Shown one piece after another: positions 26,871 to 35,513 of a DNA stretch of 64,000 nt (position 1 is the stretch's first letter; every line of letters begins with the position of its first letter). The DNA comes from Parabacteroides faecis (lineage in GTDB: Bacteria > Bacteroidota > Bacteroidia > Bacteroidales > Tannerellaceae): contig NZ_BMPB01000008.1 of NCBI RefSeq assembly GCF_014647375.1, forward strand, positions 1 to 64,000, read 5' to 3'. A program made the translations under genes and the position numbers. The notes under the pieces were generated by a model. That model did not search any database. It had not been told where the DNA came from and saw only the letters and a list, made by a program, of their open reading frames with translations.

Positions 26871-28799
26871 CTATTTATCCGTTTCAGGGATTGGTTTTAT
26901 TGGAATTACAAGGCCGTTTGCCGTAATATATTTGTAAAGTTCCCTGTAAAAGGCATGCTTTGTCAAGGTAGAAGCGTCTCCCAGGATGATCAACTTCATG
27001 CGGGCACGGGTGATCGCGACGTTCATACGGCGAAGATCGTTCAGGAAACCGATATTTCCCTGATCATTGGCACGGACCAGGCTGATCATGATCACATCGC
27101 GTTCCTGTCCCTGGAAGCCGTCCACCGTGTGTACGGTGATCAGTCTCCGGAACGGTTTGAAAAAAGAGTTCCGCTTGATCAGGCTCCGGATATATTGTAC
27201 CTGCGATTTATAGGGAGAGATCAGTCCGAAGTCGATACTCTCATCCAGCACGCGTTCTTTGCTGATCTTCTCGATATAACTTTGTAGTTGTTCGATCAAC
27301 AGTTCTGCTTCCTGCCGGTTGATCCGGCTCTGGCTTTCAGACTGTTGGTCTTCTTCAAAATTACAATCAGCCGTATCGAACCAGACGATAGGAGTATCGT
27401 AAGCCAGGATACCACGATATTTTACTTCCGGTGCCGCCTGCAGTTCATCCCGGTAAAACCAGTGGGATGAAAAGCGCATAATATCGTCATGCATCCGGTA
27501 TTGTATTTTAAGCAGCGATACCGTTTCAGGTTTACTGATGGCTATTTTCTGCATCAGCGTGCGATCGAGTCCGCCACGTGCCGCTTCTATACATTTGATG
27601 GTAGGAGGGAGTTGGTGGTGGTCGCCTGCGAGTATCACCCTGTCTGCTTTACTGATCGCGATCCAGCAGGCAGCCTCCAGAGCCTGTGCCGCTTCATCGA
27701 TAAACAGGGTAGTAAAGTGCCGGTTCGTCAGGACCCGGTTGGCTGATCCCACTAAGGTACATGCGATGACACGAGCCTCATCGAACAGGTCCGTATCTAT
27801 CTTTACTTCCAGTTCGGTGGCCCGGAAACGCAGGCGTGAAAGGCGGTTGCGGGCAGTATCTTTTTCCGCATGGCTTTTCTTACGGAAAGAAGATTGTATG
27901 TCCCGGATAGCCTTACGGATTCCCCAAAGTTCCGGATAGTCCGGATGCGATTCGAAGCGTCGTTCGTAGGTGAATGAGAGCATCTTGTCGTTCACTCGTG
28001 TCGGATTACCGATGCGGAGCACGTTAATTCCCCTGTCTACCAGCTTTTCGGATATCCAGTCGACAGCCGTATTGCTTTGTGCACAGACCATTACCTGGTT
28101 TTCCCTGTGCAGTGTTTCATAGATGGCTTCTACCAGCGTAGTCGTTTTCCCTGTCCCGGGAGGACCGTGTACGATCGATACCTCTTTCGTTGCCAGTACA
28201 TGATTGACCGCCTCTTCCTGGGTTGTATTCAACCACGGGAAGCGGATGGGGAAAAGCGTTCTTCGGGTCACCGATGATTTCCCGAGTAAGACGTCGCGTA
28301 AATAAGCCAGCCGGTCGTTTTTCGCTTTCATGACACCGGAGAGTGCATTGAACATCGTCTTGTAGCTTGTCTCATCGAAATAAAGCTGAACTCCCAGTTC
28401 GCTGTTCACATTTTGCAGGTCGAATAAAGCGGATGGTGTCGGCAAGACGACAACCATCCGGTCATCCTGCACATAACTGATGACAGCCGAAAAGTTCAGA
28501 TATTTGGGTTTCCCGCTGACATCTGTCGTGAAGAAACAGACCGGACGGCCGTATTCGAAATTGTGTTCTATCTCCTTATCATCCCGGCGTTCGACTTCGA
28601 CGACGAGCTGGTTCAGCGAATTGTAATAACTTCTTCCCGGAATAGCAGGATACCAGCAAACTCCCTGTTGGATACGCCGGTGTATTCCGGTCCGCTCTGT
28701 CTGCTCCCTGTACATCTCTTTTTCGTATTCAAATTCTTTTTGCAGAAGATCATACTGATGTTGCAAGTCTGCAGATGGAGTCTGAAATTGATTGATCAT
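26871..28799 (-). CDS. UPF1/IGHMBP2-like superfamily 1 DNA/RNA helicase
   Basis: A 642-residue AAA helicase. The start is the ATG for MINQF; a TTG eight codons upstream belongs to the promoter. An N-terminal beta-barrel-like region (about 60-175) precedes the SF1 core: Walker A HGPPGTGKTTT (near 210), motif II IDEAAQ (DEAA, near 370), GDHHQLPP (motif III, near 395), and motifs V/VI as VDGFQGQE and NVAITRAR near 560-600. DEAA and overall plan match the UPF1/SMUBP-2 family; these are 5'-3' helicases on single-stranded nucleic acid. Its bacterial role is not established. It sits 91 bp upstream of the menaquinone block. Confidence 0.88.
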   Translation of the reverse strand: MINQFQTPSADLQHQYDLLQKEFEYEKEMYREQTERTGIHRRIQQGVCWYPAIPGRSYYNSLNQLVVEVERRDDKEIEHNFEYGRPVCFFTTDVSGKPKYLNFSAVISYVQDDRMVVVLPTPSALFDLQNVNSELGVQLYFDETSYKTMFNALSGVMKAKNDRLAYLRDVLLGKSSVTRRTLFPIRFPWLNTTQEEAVNHVLATKEVSIVHGPPGTGKTTTLVEAIYETLHRENQVMVCAQSNTAVDWISEKLVDRGINVLRIGNPTRVNDKMLSFTYERRFESHPDYPELWGIRKAIRDIQSSFRKKSHAEKDTARNRLSRLRFRATELEVKIDTDLFDEARVIACTLVGSANRVLTNRHFTTLFIDEAAQALEAACWIAISKADRVILAGDHHQLPPTIKCIEAARGGLDRTLMQKIAISKPETVSLLKIQYRMHDDIMRFSSHWFYRDELQAAPEVKYRGILAYDTPIVWFDTADCNFEEDQQSESQSRINRQEAELLIEQLQSYIEKISKERVLDESIDFGLISPYKSQVQYIRSLIKRNSFFKPFRRLITVHTVDGFQGQERDVIMISLVRANDQGNIGFLNDLRRMNVAITRARMKLIILGDASTLTKHAFYRELYKYITANGLVIPIKPIPETDK

Positions 28800-28820
28800 T
28801 ATTCTTTGTTTAAGAGACCG

Positions 28821-28828
28821 CAAACTTA
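28821..28828 (-). promoter_or_regulatory. -7 box for the helicase gene
   Basis: TAAGTTTG on the minus strand, 21 bp upstream of the ATG at 28799. Confidence 0.45.
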
Positions 28829-28931
28829 CATAAAAAAAAGGAAACGGATGGGGGTTTTTCCCCTTTCTTCTGTCATAAAGTCAAACCGGAAGATCTTATT
28901 TGCCGGTAAACAGTAAAGAAATAGTTGATAT

Positions 28932-29594
28932 ATGAAAAATGTAGTTCTCTTCCTGATGATTTCTTTGTTGATACTGCCTGGTTGCGGGGCAATGAGGAAT
29001 ATGAGCACTGAAGACAAGGCCGGCTTTGGGGCACAGGTCGGTTCTTTTATCGGCTGGATCTTTGGCGGATTGATCGGGGAGGCAATCGATGATGACGGAG
29101 GAGGTGAAATCGGTTCTTTCATAGGAACGGCAGTCGGTGGTATTGCCGGAGCATCGATCGCTGCCAGTACGGATAATGAAACTTATGTCGAGCGGAGCAG
29201 ACCGGCTAAATATACGCCATCGTCTCATGTGCTTCTTCCTGACTTGAGGATAGAAGACATCTTGCTGGATGAGGATAGCCTGACTTATAACCAAAAGATC
29301 GATGCCGGTGAAACTTGCCGTATCTCGTTCGTGATCGTAAATAACAGTTTTCAGGAAGCAGTGAATGTTGTTCCCATAGTGAAAATAAAGGAAGGGGAAC
29401 ATCTGGAAATATCGGATCCTGTGCGGATAGCCAGGGTTTCACAGGATGAGCCTGTCACGTATGAAGTGACAGTACGTGCCTCACAAGAGTTAAAAACAGG
29501 TGAAGCAGTTTTCAGTGTCCGTCTGGAAGAAGGACGCGGTAATGGGACAGATGAGGAAATATTTACTGTCGAAACGATAGGCGCTGATAACTAG
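28932..29594 (+). CDS. Glycine-zipper lipoprotein of unknown function
   Basis: A 220-residue protein with a lipobox at LPGC (residues 15-18), so probably a lipidated envelope protein. Two glycine-rich hydrophobic segments (about 33-52 and 63-82: GSFIGWIFGGLIG and GSFIGTAVGGIAGASI) form a glycine zipper, known to pack or oligomerise in membranes. Residues about 105-215 look like an Ig-like domain (PDLRIEDILL... FSVRLEEGRG). No family function is known to me. Divergent from the helicase and convergent with the PepSY-like gene. Confidence 0.75.
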   Translation: MKNVVLFLMISLLILPGCGAMRNMSTEDKAGFGAQVGSFIGWIFGGLIGEAIDDDGGGEIGSFIGTAVGGIAGASIAASTDNETYVERSRPAKYTPSSHVLLPDLRIEDILLDEDSLTYNQKIDAGETCRISFVIVNNSFQEAVNVVPIVKIKEGEHLEISDPVRIARVSQDEPVTYEVTVRASQELKTGEAVFSVRLEEGRGNGTDEEIFTVETIGADN

Positions 29595-29625
29595 CTTATA
29601 AGAACCGGAAAAATCAGAATAAACG

Positions 29626-29667
29626 AGTATGTTTCAAAAGTTCCATTCAGTACTTTTGAAACATACT
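29626..29667. terminator. Inverted repeat between convergent genes
   Basis: A perfect 16-bp inverted repeat (AGTATGTTTCAAAAGT at 29626-29641, complement at 29652-29667) with a 10-nt loop. There is no pure T-run on either side, so it is a likely but atypical bidirectional terminator. Confidence 0.6.
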
Positions 29668-29685
29668 TGTCTTATATAATAATCT

Positions 29686-30849
29686 TTACCACTTATCGGG
29701 CAAGGATGAAATTTTCTTCCGCAGCTTCGTATTCGAATTATAATGATAATATGTCGGCTTAGAAGAAGGGAAATAATAGAGATCCTGTGCCTTGTTGTCA
29801 ATTTCAACTTTGTATACGGGCAAAGGCAGTGTTTTCAGGCCGGACCCCGGACGGTAATATTCATCATATTCTTCCAATAAAGACATCTTCAATAAAGGAA
29901 TAGGTTTGCCGTATAGTTTTTCCAGTGAATGCAGAATATCCGGCCGGGTAACGACGAACCGCCTCGGCGTACTTTTCGCTGCGTAAATATATTCCGGTTG
30001 CACGGTACCGTCATCCGCCTGCCGGATAATTTCCACCAGAGGCTTGTCCAAATACGAACGTAGTTTCAGCATACAGACTTTTTCACCGCCTGTAGCCGAG
30101 ATACCGTAAGCATCCGGTTGGAGCAGTTTGCCGGGGTCCATACTAAAACCTTCCAGGCGAAGAGGCGGATGCAATTTACTCTCTTCGTTTTTCCTGTGGC
30201 TGTCGCCCAGCCATTTCGGGATTGGTGACATGGATAATAATCCGGTCATAATAAATACGCTGATACAGATATAAACTCCAGTGTCCGTTATCTGTATCCA
30301 CTGACCTTTACCCCAGCGGCAGGGAAGAGGTTGTGGCTTACTTTCGTCTATGTGTACCCATTTCCGGCGAAGTATTCCCGCTGTAAGACAAGCTCCCCGT
30401 ACTGATAACAGAAATAGCAGGAATACGACATAGATTGTTGTCGGTATCCATAATTCCGGATATTCTATATTAAAAAAGCTATCTTCACCTTCCGGTATGG
30501 TGGCCAGGAATGTTTGATAATGGTGTTCCGGATGATGAGTTGGGGTAGAAGGAGCAAAAATCGGAGAGATAAGTCTGGTGATAAGAGTATCTGGATAACA
30601 ATAATCCAGTTTTAACGAGTCGTTGTGAGAATAAACAGAAACAGAATGTAAAGCTGGAATACCTTCCGGCTGATGGGTCCGGATATATTCGAGTGAAGGG
30701 AGCGCGCGTTCCAGAAGATCATCGTTTTCAGACAACAGGCTTTCCGGCGGCGAAGAGGAGGGCGGTGATGCCGGTATCAATATTTTAGCCACTAACAATA
30801 ACGCTACGAGCATCGCCAACCCGTAGAAAATAAATCTTTTCCTTTCCAT
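29686..30849 (-). CDS. PepSY-like membrane protein of unknown function
   Basis: A 387-residue membrane protein. The start is the ATG for MERKR, two codons inside a TTG-started frame. Predicted helices: about residues 7-26, 135-155 and 195-215. A soluble outer segment lies between the first two. The C-terminal 160 residues resemble PepSY repeats (RRFVVTRPDILHSLEKLYG and then PVYKVEIDNKAQDLYYF), as in PepSY-TM proteins tied to iron or copper uptake, but the last membrane helix of that family is missing. No siderophore receptor or related gene is next to it. The assignment is tentative. Confidence 0.6.
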   Translation of the reverse strand: MERKRFIFYGLAMLVALLLVAKILIPASPPSSSPPESLLSENDDLLERALPSLEYIRTHQPEGIPALHSVSVYSHNDSLKLDYCYPDTLITRLISPIFAPSTPTHHPEHHYQTFLATIPEGEDSFFNIEYPELWIPTTIYVVFLLFLLSVRGACLTAGILRRKWVHIDESKPQPLPCRWGKGQWIQITDTGVYICISVFIMTGLLSMSPIPKWLGDSHRKNEESKLHPPLRLEGFSMDPGKLLQPDAYGISATGGEKVCMLKLRSYLDKPLVEIIRQADDGTVQPEYIYAAKSTPRRFVVTRPDILHSLEKLYGKPIPLLKMSLLEEYDEYYRPGSGLKTLPLPVYKVEIDNKAQDLYYFPSSKPTYYHYNSNTKLRKKISSLPDKW

Positions 30850-31037
30850 AAACAATCTTTTATTTTTAATTCATTCAGTTTTCCCCGCTATGGCGTTGGA
30901 CGCTGCGAATTTATCATATTCATTCTAAATTTAGCGAAACGTATAACATAAATTACAAATCATTTTGTATCTGCCTTTTCTGCCTGAAAACAAGTGATAA
31001 TTTTGATCATATAAAGTCCGGTAATTAATTAAATCAT

Positions 31038-31045
31038 TACCTTTG
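31038..31045 (+). promoter_or_regulatory. -7 box for the UPF0597 gene
   Basis: TACCTTTG, 30 bp upstream of the ATG at 31076. No convincing -33 element at the right distance. Confidence 0.5.
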
Positions 31046-31075
31046 CCCCAATCTAACGCATAAAACATAGTTTTC

Positions 31076-32365
31076 ATGGATAATACGACAAAATCACAAA
31101 TTATATCCCTCATACATCAGGAGGTAATTCCTGCTATTGGCTGTACTGAACCTGTTGCTGTCGCTTTGGCTGCTGCCAAGGCTGCCGAAGTTTTAGGACA
31201 CCGTCCCGAAAAGATCGAGGTGTTACTTAGCGCCAACATTCTGAAGAATGCCATGGGCGTAGGAATTCCCGGAACCGGAATGGTAGGATTGCCCATTGCC
31301 GTTGCTTTGGGTACGCTGATCGGAAAGTCTGCTTACGAACTGGAGGTGCTGCGGGATATAACGCCGGAAGCTCTGGAGTTGGGAAAGGCCATGATAGAGA
31401 ATAAGATTATCCATATTGCTTTAAAGGAAAATGTCGACAAATTATATATAGAGGTTATTTGTACTGCCGGCGAAGAGACGTCGAAGGTTGTCATCTGCCA
31501 CGAACATACGCATATAATCTATGTGGAAAAGGATGGGGTGGTACTGACCGATCTGCGGAAAGAGTTATCCGGCGATACTATCTGCCACGAGGAAGAATTA
31601 AAATTATCTTTTTCTACCGTTTATGAGTTTGCGATGGAAATGCCGCTCGATGAAATCCGCTTTATCCTTGAAACAGCCGATCTAAATAAGAAGGCTGCAC
31701 AAGCCTCTATAAAAGGTCATTACGGGCATACTGTCAGCAAAACCGTATCCGGAGAATACGGACGGAAATACATGGGCGATTCGGCCTATACACATATGTT
31801 GGTGATGACGGCTGCTGCCTGTGATGCCCGTATGGATGGAGCGATGATCCCGGTTATGAGTAACTCAGGAAGCGGTAACCAGGGTATTGCGGCCACGTTA
31901 CCGGTTTTATCTTTCGCCGAAGATATCGATTGTCCGGAAGAGCAGTTGATACGCGCCCTGACACTTAGCCATCTGATGGTTATTTACATTAAGCAGAGCC
32001 TCGGACGATTGTCTGCCCTTTGTGGTTGTGTGGTTGCAGCTACCGGTTCCAGTTGCGGTATTACTTATCTGATGGGTGGTAATAAGGCACAGATTTCGTA
32101 TGCGATCAAGAATATGATCGGAAATATTACGGGGATGATTTGCGACGGGGCTAAGCCCAGTTGCGCCTTGAAGGTTTCGAGCGGTGTCTCTACGGCAATG
32201 ATCTCCGCTTTGATGGCGATGGAGAACAAAGTGGTGACTCCTGTGGAAGGTATTATCGACGAGGATGTGGATAAATCGATCTCGAATCTGACAGCGATAG
32301 GTTCCCGTGGAATGGAAGAAACAGACAAATTGGTATTAGATATTATGACAGGCAAGTCTTGCTAA
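31076..32365 (+). CDS. UPF0597 family protein (YhaM/CyuA-like cysteine desulfidase or serine dehydratase alpha type)
   Basis: A 429-residue cytosolic protein of the UPF0597/serine-dehydratase-alpha family. Conserved pieces: PAIGCTEPVAVALAAAKA (residues 19-36), SANILKNAMGVGIPGTG (about 57-73), NSGSGNQGI near 263 and cysteines at about 316, 326 and 360 that could hold an iron-sulfur cluster. The E. coli relative YhaM (CyuA) degrades L-cysteine to pyruvate, ammonia and sulfide; that this copy does so is inference. Single gene with its own promoter and terminator. Confidence 0.85.
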   Translation: MDNTTKSQIISLIHQEVIPAIGCTEPVAVALAAAKAAEVLGHRPEKIEVLLSANILKNAMGVGIPGTGMVGLPIAVALGTLIGKSAYELEVLRDITPEALELGKAMIENKIIHIALKENVDKLYIEVICTAGEETSKVVICHEHTHIIYVEKDGVVLTDLRKELSGDTICHEEELKLSFSTVYEFAMEMPLDEIRFILETADLNKKAAQASIKGHYGHTVSKTVSGEYGRKYMGDSAYTHMLVMTAAACDARMDGAMIPVMSNSGSGNQGIAATLPVLSFAEDIDCPEEQLIRALTLSHLMVIYIKQSLGRLSALCGCVVAATGSSCGITYLMGGNKAQISYAIKNMIGNITGMICDGAKPSCALKVSSGVSTAMISALMAMENKVVTPVEGIIDEDVDKSISNLTAIGSRGMEETDKLVLDIMTGKSC

Positions 32366-32391
32366 AAGATTGTTTTTGTTCATTACTTTGG

Positions 32392-32427
32392 CCTCCCAAC
32401 TGTTTCTTTGCAGTTGGGAGGTTTTTT
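32392..32427 (+). terminator. Rho-independent terminator
   Basis: CCTCCCAACTG (32392-32402) pairs with 32411-32421, 8-nt loop, then six T. It ends the UPF0597 transcript; it also lies just past the end of the sialidase gene from the other side. Confidence 0.88.
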
Positions 32428-32435
32428 ATTTTATC

Positions 32436-33560
32436 TTACTTTTTGAGCTTATTAAAAGGGATGATAGTGAATCCTATTTTTTCGTATGGATTGTTAACAC
32501 CATATTCATATAGTAATCCTATATTTCCATCAGACAAATTGACCAAATCTGAATAAGCACTAGGACCGGGATATACCAAATAGGTATGTGGCCACATTTG
32601 ACCGTTGTCTTCACTTAATTTGATCGTCATTTTTTCTCTATTCTCTGTTGATGCCGGATTTGAAAATAAAATATAGTTACTGATTTTTCCACTTCTCATA
32701 AAATTAATCGTACTTCCCTGGCAAATAGGTTCTATCAATTCAGGGAGGTAATGCATTTTTGAAATTGTTTCTCCGCCATCTTTGCTGATTGCATAGGAGC
32801 GGGTTTTACTTTCTTCCCGATTATAATTTCGCATATTCAACATAAGCTCACCATTACCTAGTTCAACAACGCTACTTTCATTTCCTCCATGTTCGCTAAC
32901 CACACCTCCGAGTTTCCAGGTGTCACCTTTGTCATCAGAATATATAAGTTGGGAATGATAGGATTTTGTACCAGCAACCATATGATTAGCAGAAACCACT
33001 ATTCGTCCTTTATATTTTTTATTTTGTATTTGGATACCGTGGCAAGGACCTGTAGCATACCATGTCCAATCTGAATGTTTAACAGAAGATGTTATATCTT
33101 TGGGGACGGACCATTTTTTTCCGTCATCATCAGAGTAGAGAACAAATATTCTTCGTGAGTCTTTGCTGGTTTGGTCGATAATGTCTTTTTCATGGTCTTC
33201 TCCCAAATTCCAGCAACTTACTAAAATAATACGTCCGGTTTCTTGGTCTACAACAGGGGCTGGATTACCACACACATTCTCACCATCATCCCATATAATA
33301 ATCAGACTACTCCATGTTCTTCCTCCATCTTCTGAACGTTTTAATACAATATCTATATCTCCGGTATCAGAACAACTGTTTTTGCGTGCTTCAGCAAAAG
33401 CTAATAGAGTTCCGGTTTTACTTTGAACAATTGCAGGAATACGGAAACAACTATATCCGTCCTGATCTTTCCGAAAAATATCAGTAGTTGGTTCCTGTGC
33501 TTGCAAAATGTAGCCTAATTGTAGAGCCAAAGTAAAACATGTTATTAATAATTTCTTCAT
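32436..33560 (-). CDS. Secreted exo-alpha-sialidase, glycoside hydrolase family 33
   Basis: A 374-residue enzyme releasing terminal sialic acid from host glycans, exported by a signal peptide (to about residue 22, LQAQ). The six-bladed propeller marks are clear: FRIP with the first arginine (residues 39-42), and Asp boxes SEDGGRTW, SDDDGKKW, SDDKGDTW, SKDGGETI and SEDNGQMW. Candidate catalytic residues are Asp in CSDTGDID, Glu in GNESSVVE and Tyr in PSAYSD. It has only the catalytic domain, shorter than Bacteroides sialidases with an added lectin-like domain. The gene and its upstream region are visibly more AT-rich than the neighbours, which hints at separate acquisition. Confidence 0.93.
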   Translation of the reverse strand: MKKLLITCFTLALQLGYILQAQEPTTDIFRKDQDGYSCFRIPAIVQSKTGTLLAFAEARKNSCSDTGDIDIVLKRSEDGGRTWSSLIIIWDDGENVCGNPAPVVDQETGRIILVSCWNLGEDHEKDIIDQTSKDSRRIFVLYSDDDGKKWSVPKDITSSVKHSDWTWYATGPCHGIQIQNKKYKGRIVVSANHMVAGTKSYHSQLIYSDDKGDTWKLGGVVSEHGGNESSVVELGNGELMLNMRNYNREESKTRSYAISKDGGETISKMHYLPELIEPICQGSTINFMRSGKISNYILFSNPASTENREKMTIKLSEDNGQMWPHTYLVYPGPSAYSDLVNLSDGNIGLLYEYGVNNPYEKIGFTIIPFNKLKK

Positions 33561-33955
33561 AAATGTATCTTATTTGTGAGATAAATTAACAGAAAGGTTT
33601 TTTGATATCCAATAAACAGTTCGTTATATTTATGTAAATTAACTTGTCGGTCGGTTATTTTTTGGCTAAAAAGAATAAATCAGGAGACTTTTAGTATATA
33701 AACCTTATGGATAATAACATTTTTATCAGATCGAAAAGATATTTGATATAGACCTTATCGATAACTCTATCGATAAATTCGATTGGTTTCCGTAACAGTT
33801 TCATACTTTCAAATGTTTATCTTGTAAAGGCGTTAAGATCATGGAATATTTACTGTGTAATATATAATACAGTTTAAGATAGTTGTTACTCTTACTTTTG
33901 TATATATCACCAGTAGTAATAAAATAAAGTTCATCAATAAAAACCGACAATCGCC
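33561..33955. other. AT-rich intergenic region between sialidase and carboxylase genes
   Basis: 395 bp with no gene. It holds a direct repeat of 17 bp with two mismatches (33697-33713 and 33747-33763; TATA-A/G-ACCTTAT core), two TATCGATA palindromes (33756 and 33769), and a -7 box near the right end. Short frames here have no coding character. Confidence 0.5.
33893..33900 (+). promoter_or_regulatory. -7 box for the carboxylase operon
   Basis: TACTTTTG, 55 bp upstream of the first ATG of the operon. Confidence 0.45.
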
Positions 33956-35500
33956 ATGAAAGAAAAAATTGAACAATTGGCAGCTCTGAACCATCAGGCA
34001 GAGCTGGGAGGCGGCGAAGACCGTATCGCAAAACAACACGCAGCGGGTAAACTGACTGCCCGTGAAAGAATCGAATTACTTCTTGAAAAAGGAAGTTTTG
34101 TGGAAGTCGACAAATTTGTAACCCATCGTTGTACAGAATTCGGACTGGAGAAACAGCGTCCGTTGGGCGATGGGGTAGTGACAGGTTACGGTTTGATAGG
34201 TAAACGTACGGTATTTGTATTTGCCCAGGATTTTACGGTATTCGGTGGTGCTCTTTCCGAGACATATGCACGGAAGATCTGTAAGATTATGGATATGGCG
34301 ATGCAACTGGGTGCACCGGTGATCGGTCTGAACGATTCAGGCGGAGCACGTATTCAGGAGGGTGTACGCTCGCTGGCCGGTTACGCGGAGATCTTTTTGC
34401 GTAACTCGCTGGCTTCGGGGGTTATTCCACAGATCAGTGCGATCATGGGGCCGTGTGCCGGAGGTGCAGTCTATTCACCGGCTCTGACCGATTTCATCTT
34501 TATGGTGAAAGATTCCAGCTATATGTTTATTACGGGGCCGGAAGTGGTAAAGAGTGTGACGCAAGAAGAGGTGACAATGCAGGATTTAGGCGGCTCGGAA
34601 GTGCACAGCAGTCGTTCCGGAGTAGCTCATTTCACAGGGGATAACGATATGGATTGTATTCTGAAGATACGCGAACTTATGTCATTCCTTCCAAGTAATA
34701 ATATGGAAGAACCTCCGTTCATCCCGACGACCGACAGCGCGAACCGGATCGATGAACAGTTGAATAATCTGATTCCGACCAATCCGAATCAGCCTTACGA
34801 TATGAAAGAACTGATCGAATCGGTTGCCGACGATCATAATTTCTTTGAAGTACAGGAAGAATATGCCAAGAACATCGTTATCGGCTATATCCGGTTGAAC
34901 GGAAAAACGATCGGTGTTGTAGCCAATCAACCGGCCGCTCTGGCAGGGACGCTGGATATAAATGCTTCCGTGAAGGCGGCCCGTTTCGTGCGCTTCTGCG
35001 ATGCTTTCAATATTCCGTTGCTGACATTGGTGGATGTGCCGGGATTCCTTCCGGGCGTTAACCAGGAATATGAAGGTATTATCCGCCACGGGGCAAAATT
35101 GCTTTATGCCTATTGTGAAGCGACAGTGCCGAAAGTAACGGTTATTACCCGTAAGGCATACGGCGGAGCTTATGATGTGATGAGCTCCAAGCATATCCGC
35201 GGCGATATCAATTTCGCTTATCCGACTGCCGAGATCGCTGTAATGGGACCGGACGGTGCCGTGAATATCCTTTTCCGCAAAGAACTGAAAAAGGCCGAGG
35301 ATGTAGAGAAGAAACGCAAGGAATTGCAGGATGATTACCGTGAGAAATTCGCTAATCCCTACCGGGCAGCCGAACTGGGCTATGTGGACGAGATCATCGA
35401 ACCGTCGGGAACACGTGCCCGCCTGATCCGCAGCTTCGAACTGCTGGCTAATAAACGGCAATCCAATCCGCCGAAGAAACATTCCAATTTACCACTTTAA
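33956..35500 (+). CDS. Acyl-CoA carboxylase carboxyltransferase subunit (propionyl/methylmalonyl-CoA type)
   Basis: A 514-residue crotonase-fold carboxyltransferase of the PccB/MmdA family, which moves CO2 between carboxybiotin and the acyl-CoA. Visible: GDGVVTGYG (near 65), the oxyanion loops [12 protein letters not shown] (about 126-137) and [11 protein letters not shown] (near 165), and the second pair [18 protein letters not shown] (near 365) and [10 protein letters not shown] (about 402). Length fits PccB. With a biotin carboxylase and carrier downstream (13 and 15 bp gaps) it should form an ATP-dependent acyl-CoA carboxylase of the succinate-propionate pathway; direction and substrate are inferred. 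Confidence 0.93.
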   Translation: MKEKIEQLAALNHQAELGGGEDRIAKQHAAGKLTARERIELLLEKGSFVEVDKFVTHRCTEFGLEKQRPLGDGVVTGYGLIGKRTVFVFAQDFTVFGGALSETYARKICKIMDMAMQLGAPVIGLNDSGGARIQEGVRSLAGYAEIFLRNSLASGVIPQISAIMGPCAGGAVYSPALTDFIFMVKDSSYMFITGPEVVKSVTQEEVTMQDLGGSEVHSSRSGVAHFTGDNDMDCILKIRELMSFLPSNNMEEPPFIPTTDSANRIDEQLNNLIPTNPNQPYDMKELIESVADDHNFFEVQEEYAKNIVIGYIRLNGKTIGVVANQPAALAGTLDINASVKAARFVRFCDAFNIPLLTLVDVPGFLPGVNQEYEGIIRHGAKLLYAYCEATVPKVTVITRKAYGGAYDVMSSKHIRGDINFAYPTAEIAVMGPDGAVNILFRKELKKAEDVEKKRKELQDDYREKFANPYRAAELGYVDEIIEPSGTRARLIRSFELLANKRQSNPPKKHSNLPL

Positions 35501-35513
35501 TACGCGAACGATT

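Noticed and set aside
33801-34039. Two short minus-strand frames overlapping the start of the carboxylase gene
   Set aside because: Antisense to a strongly conserved gene start and of low-complexity AT-rich origin.
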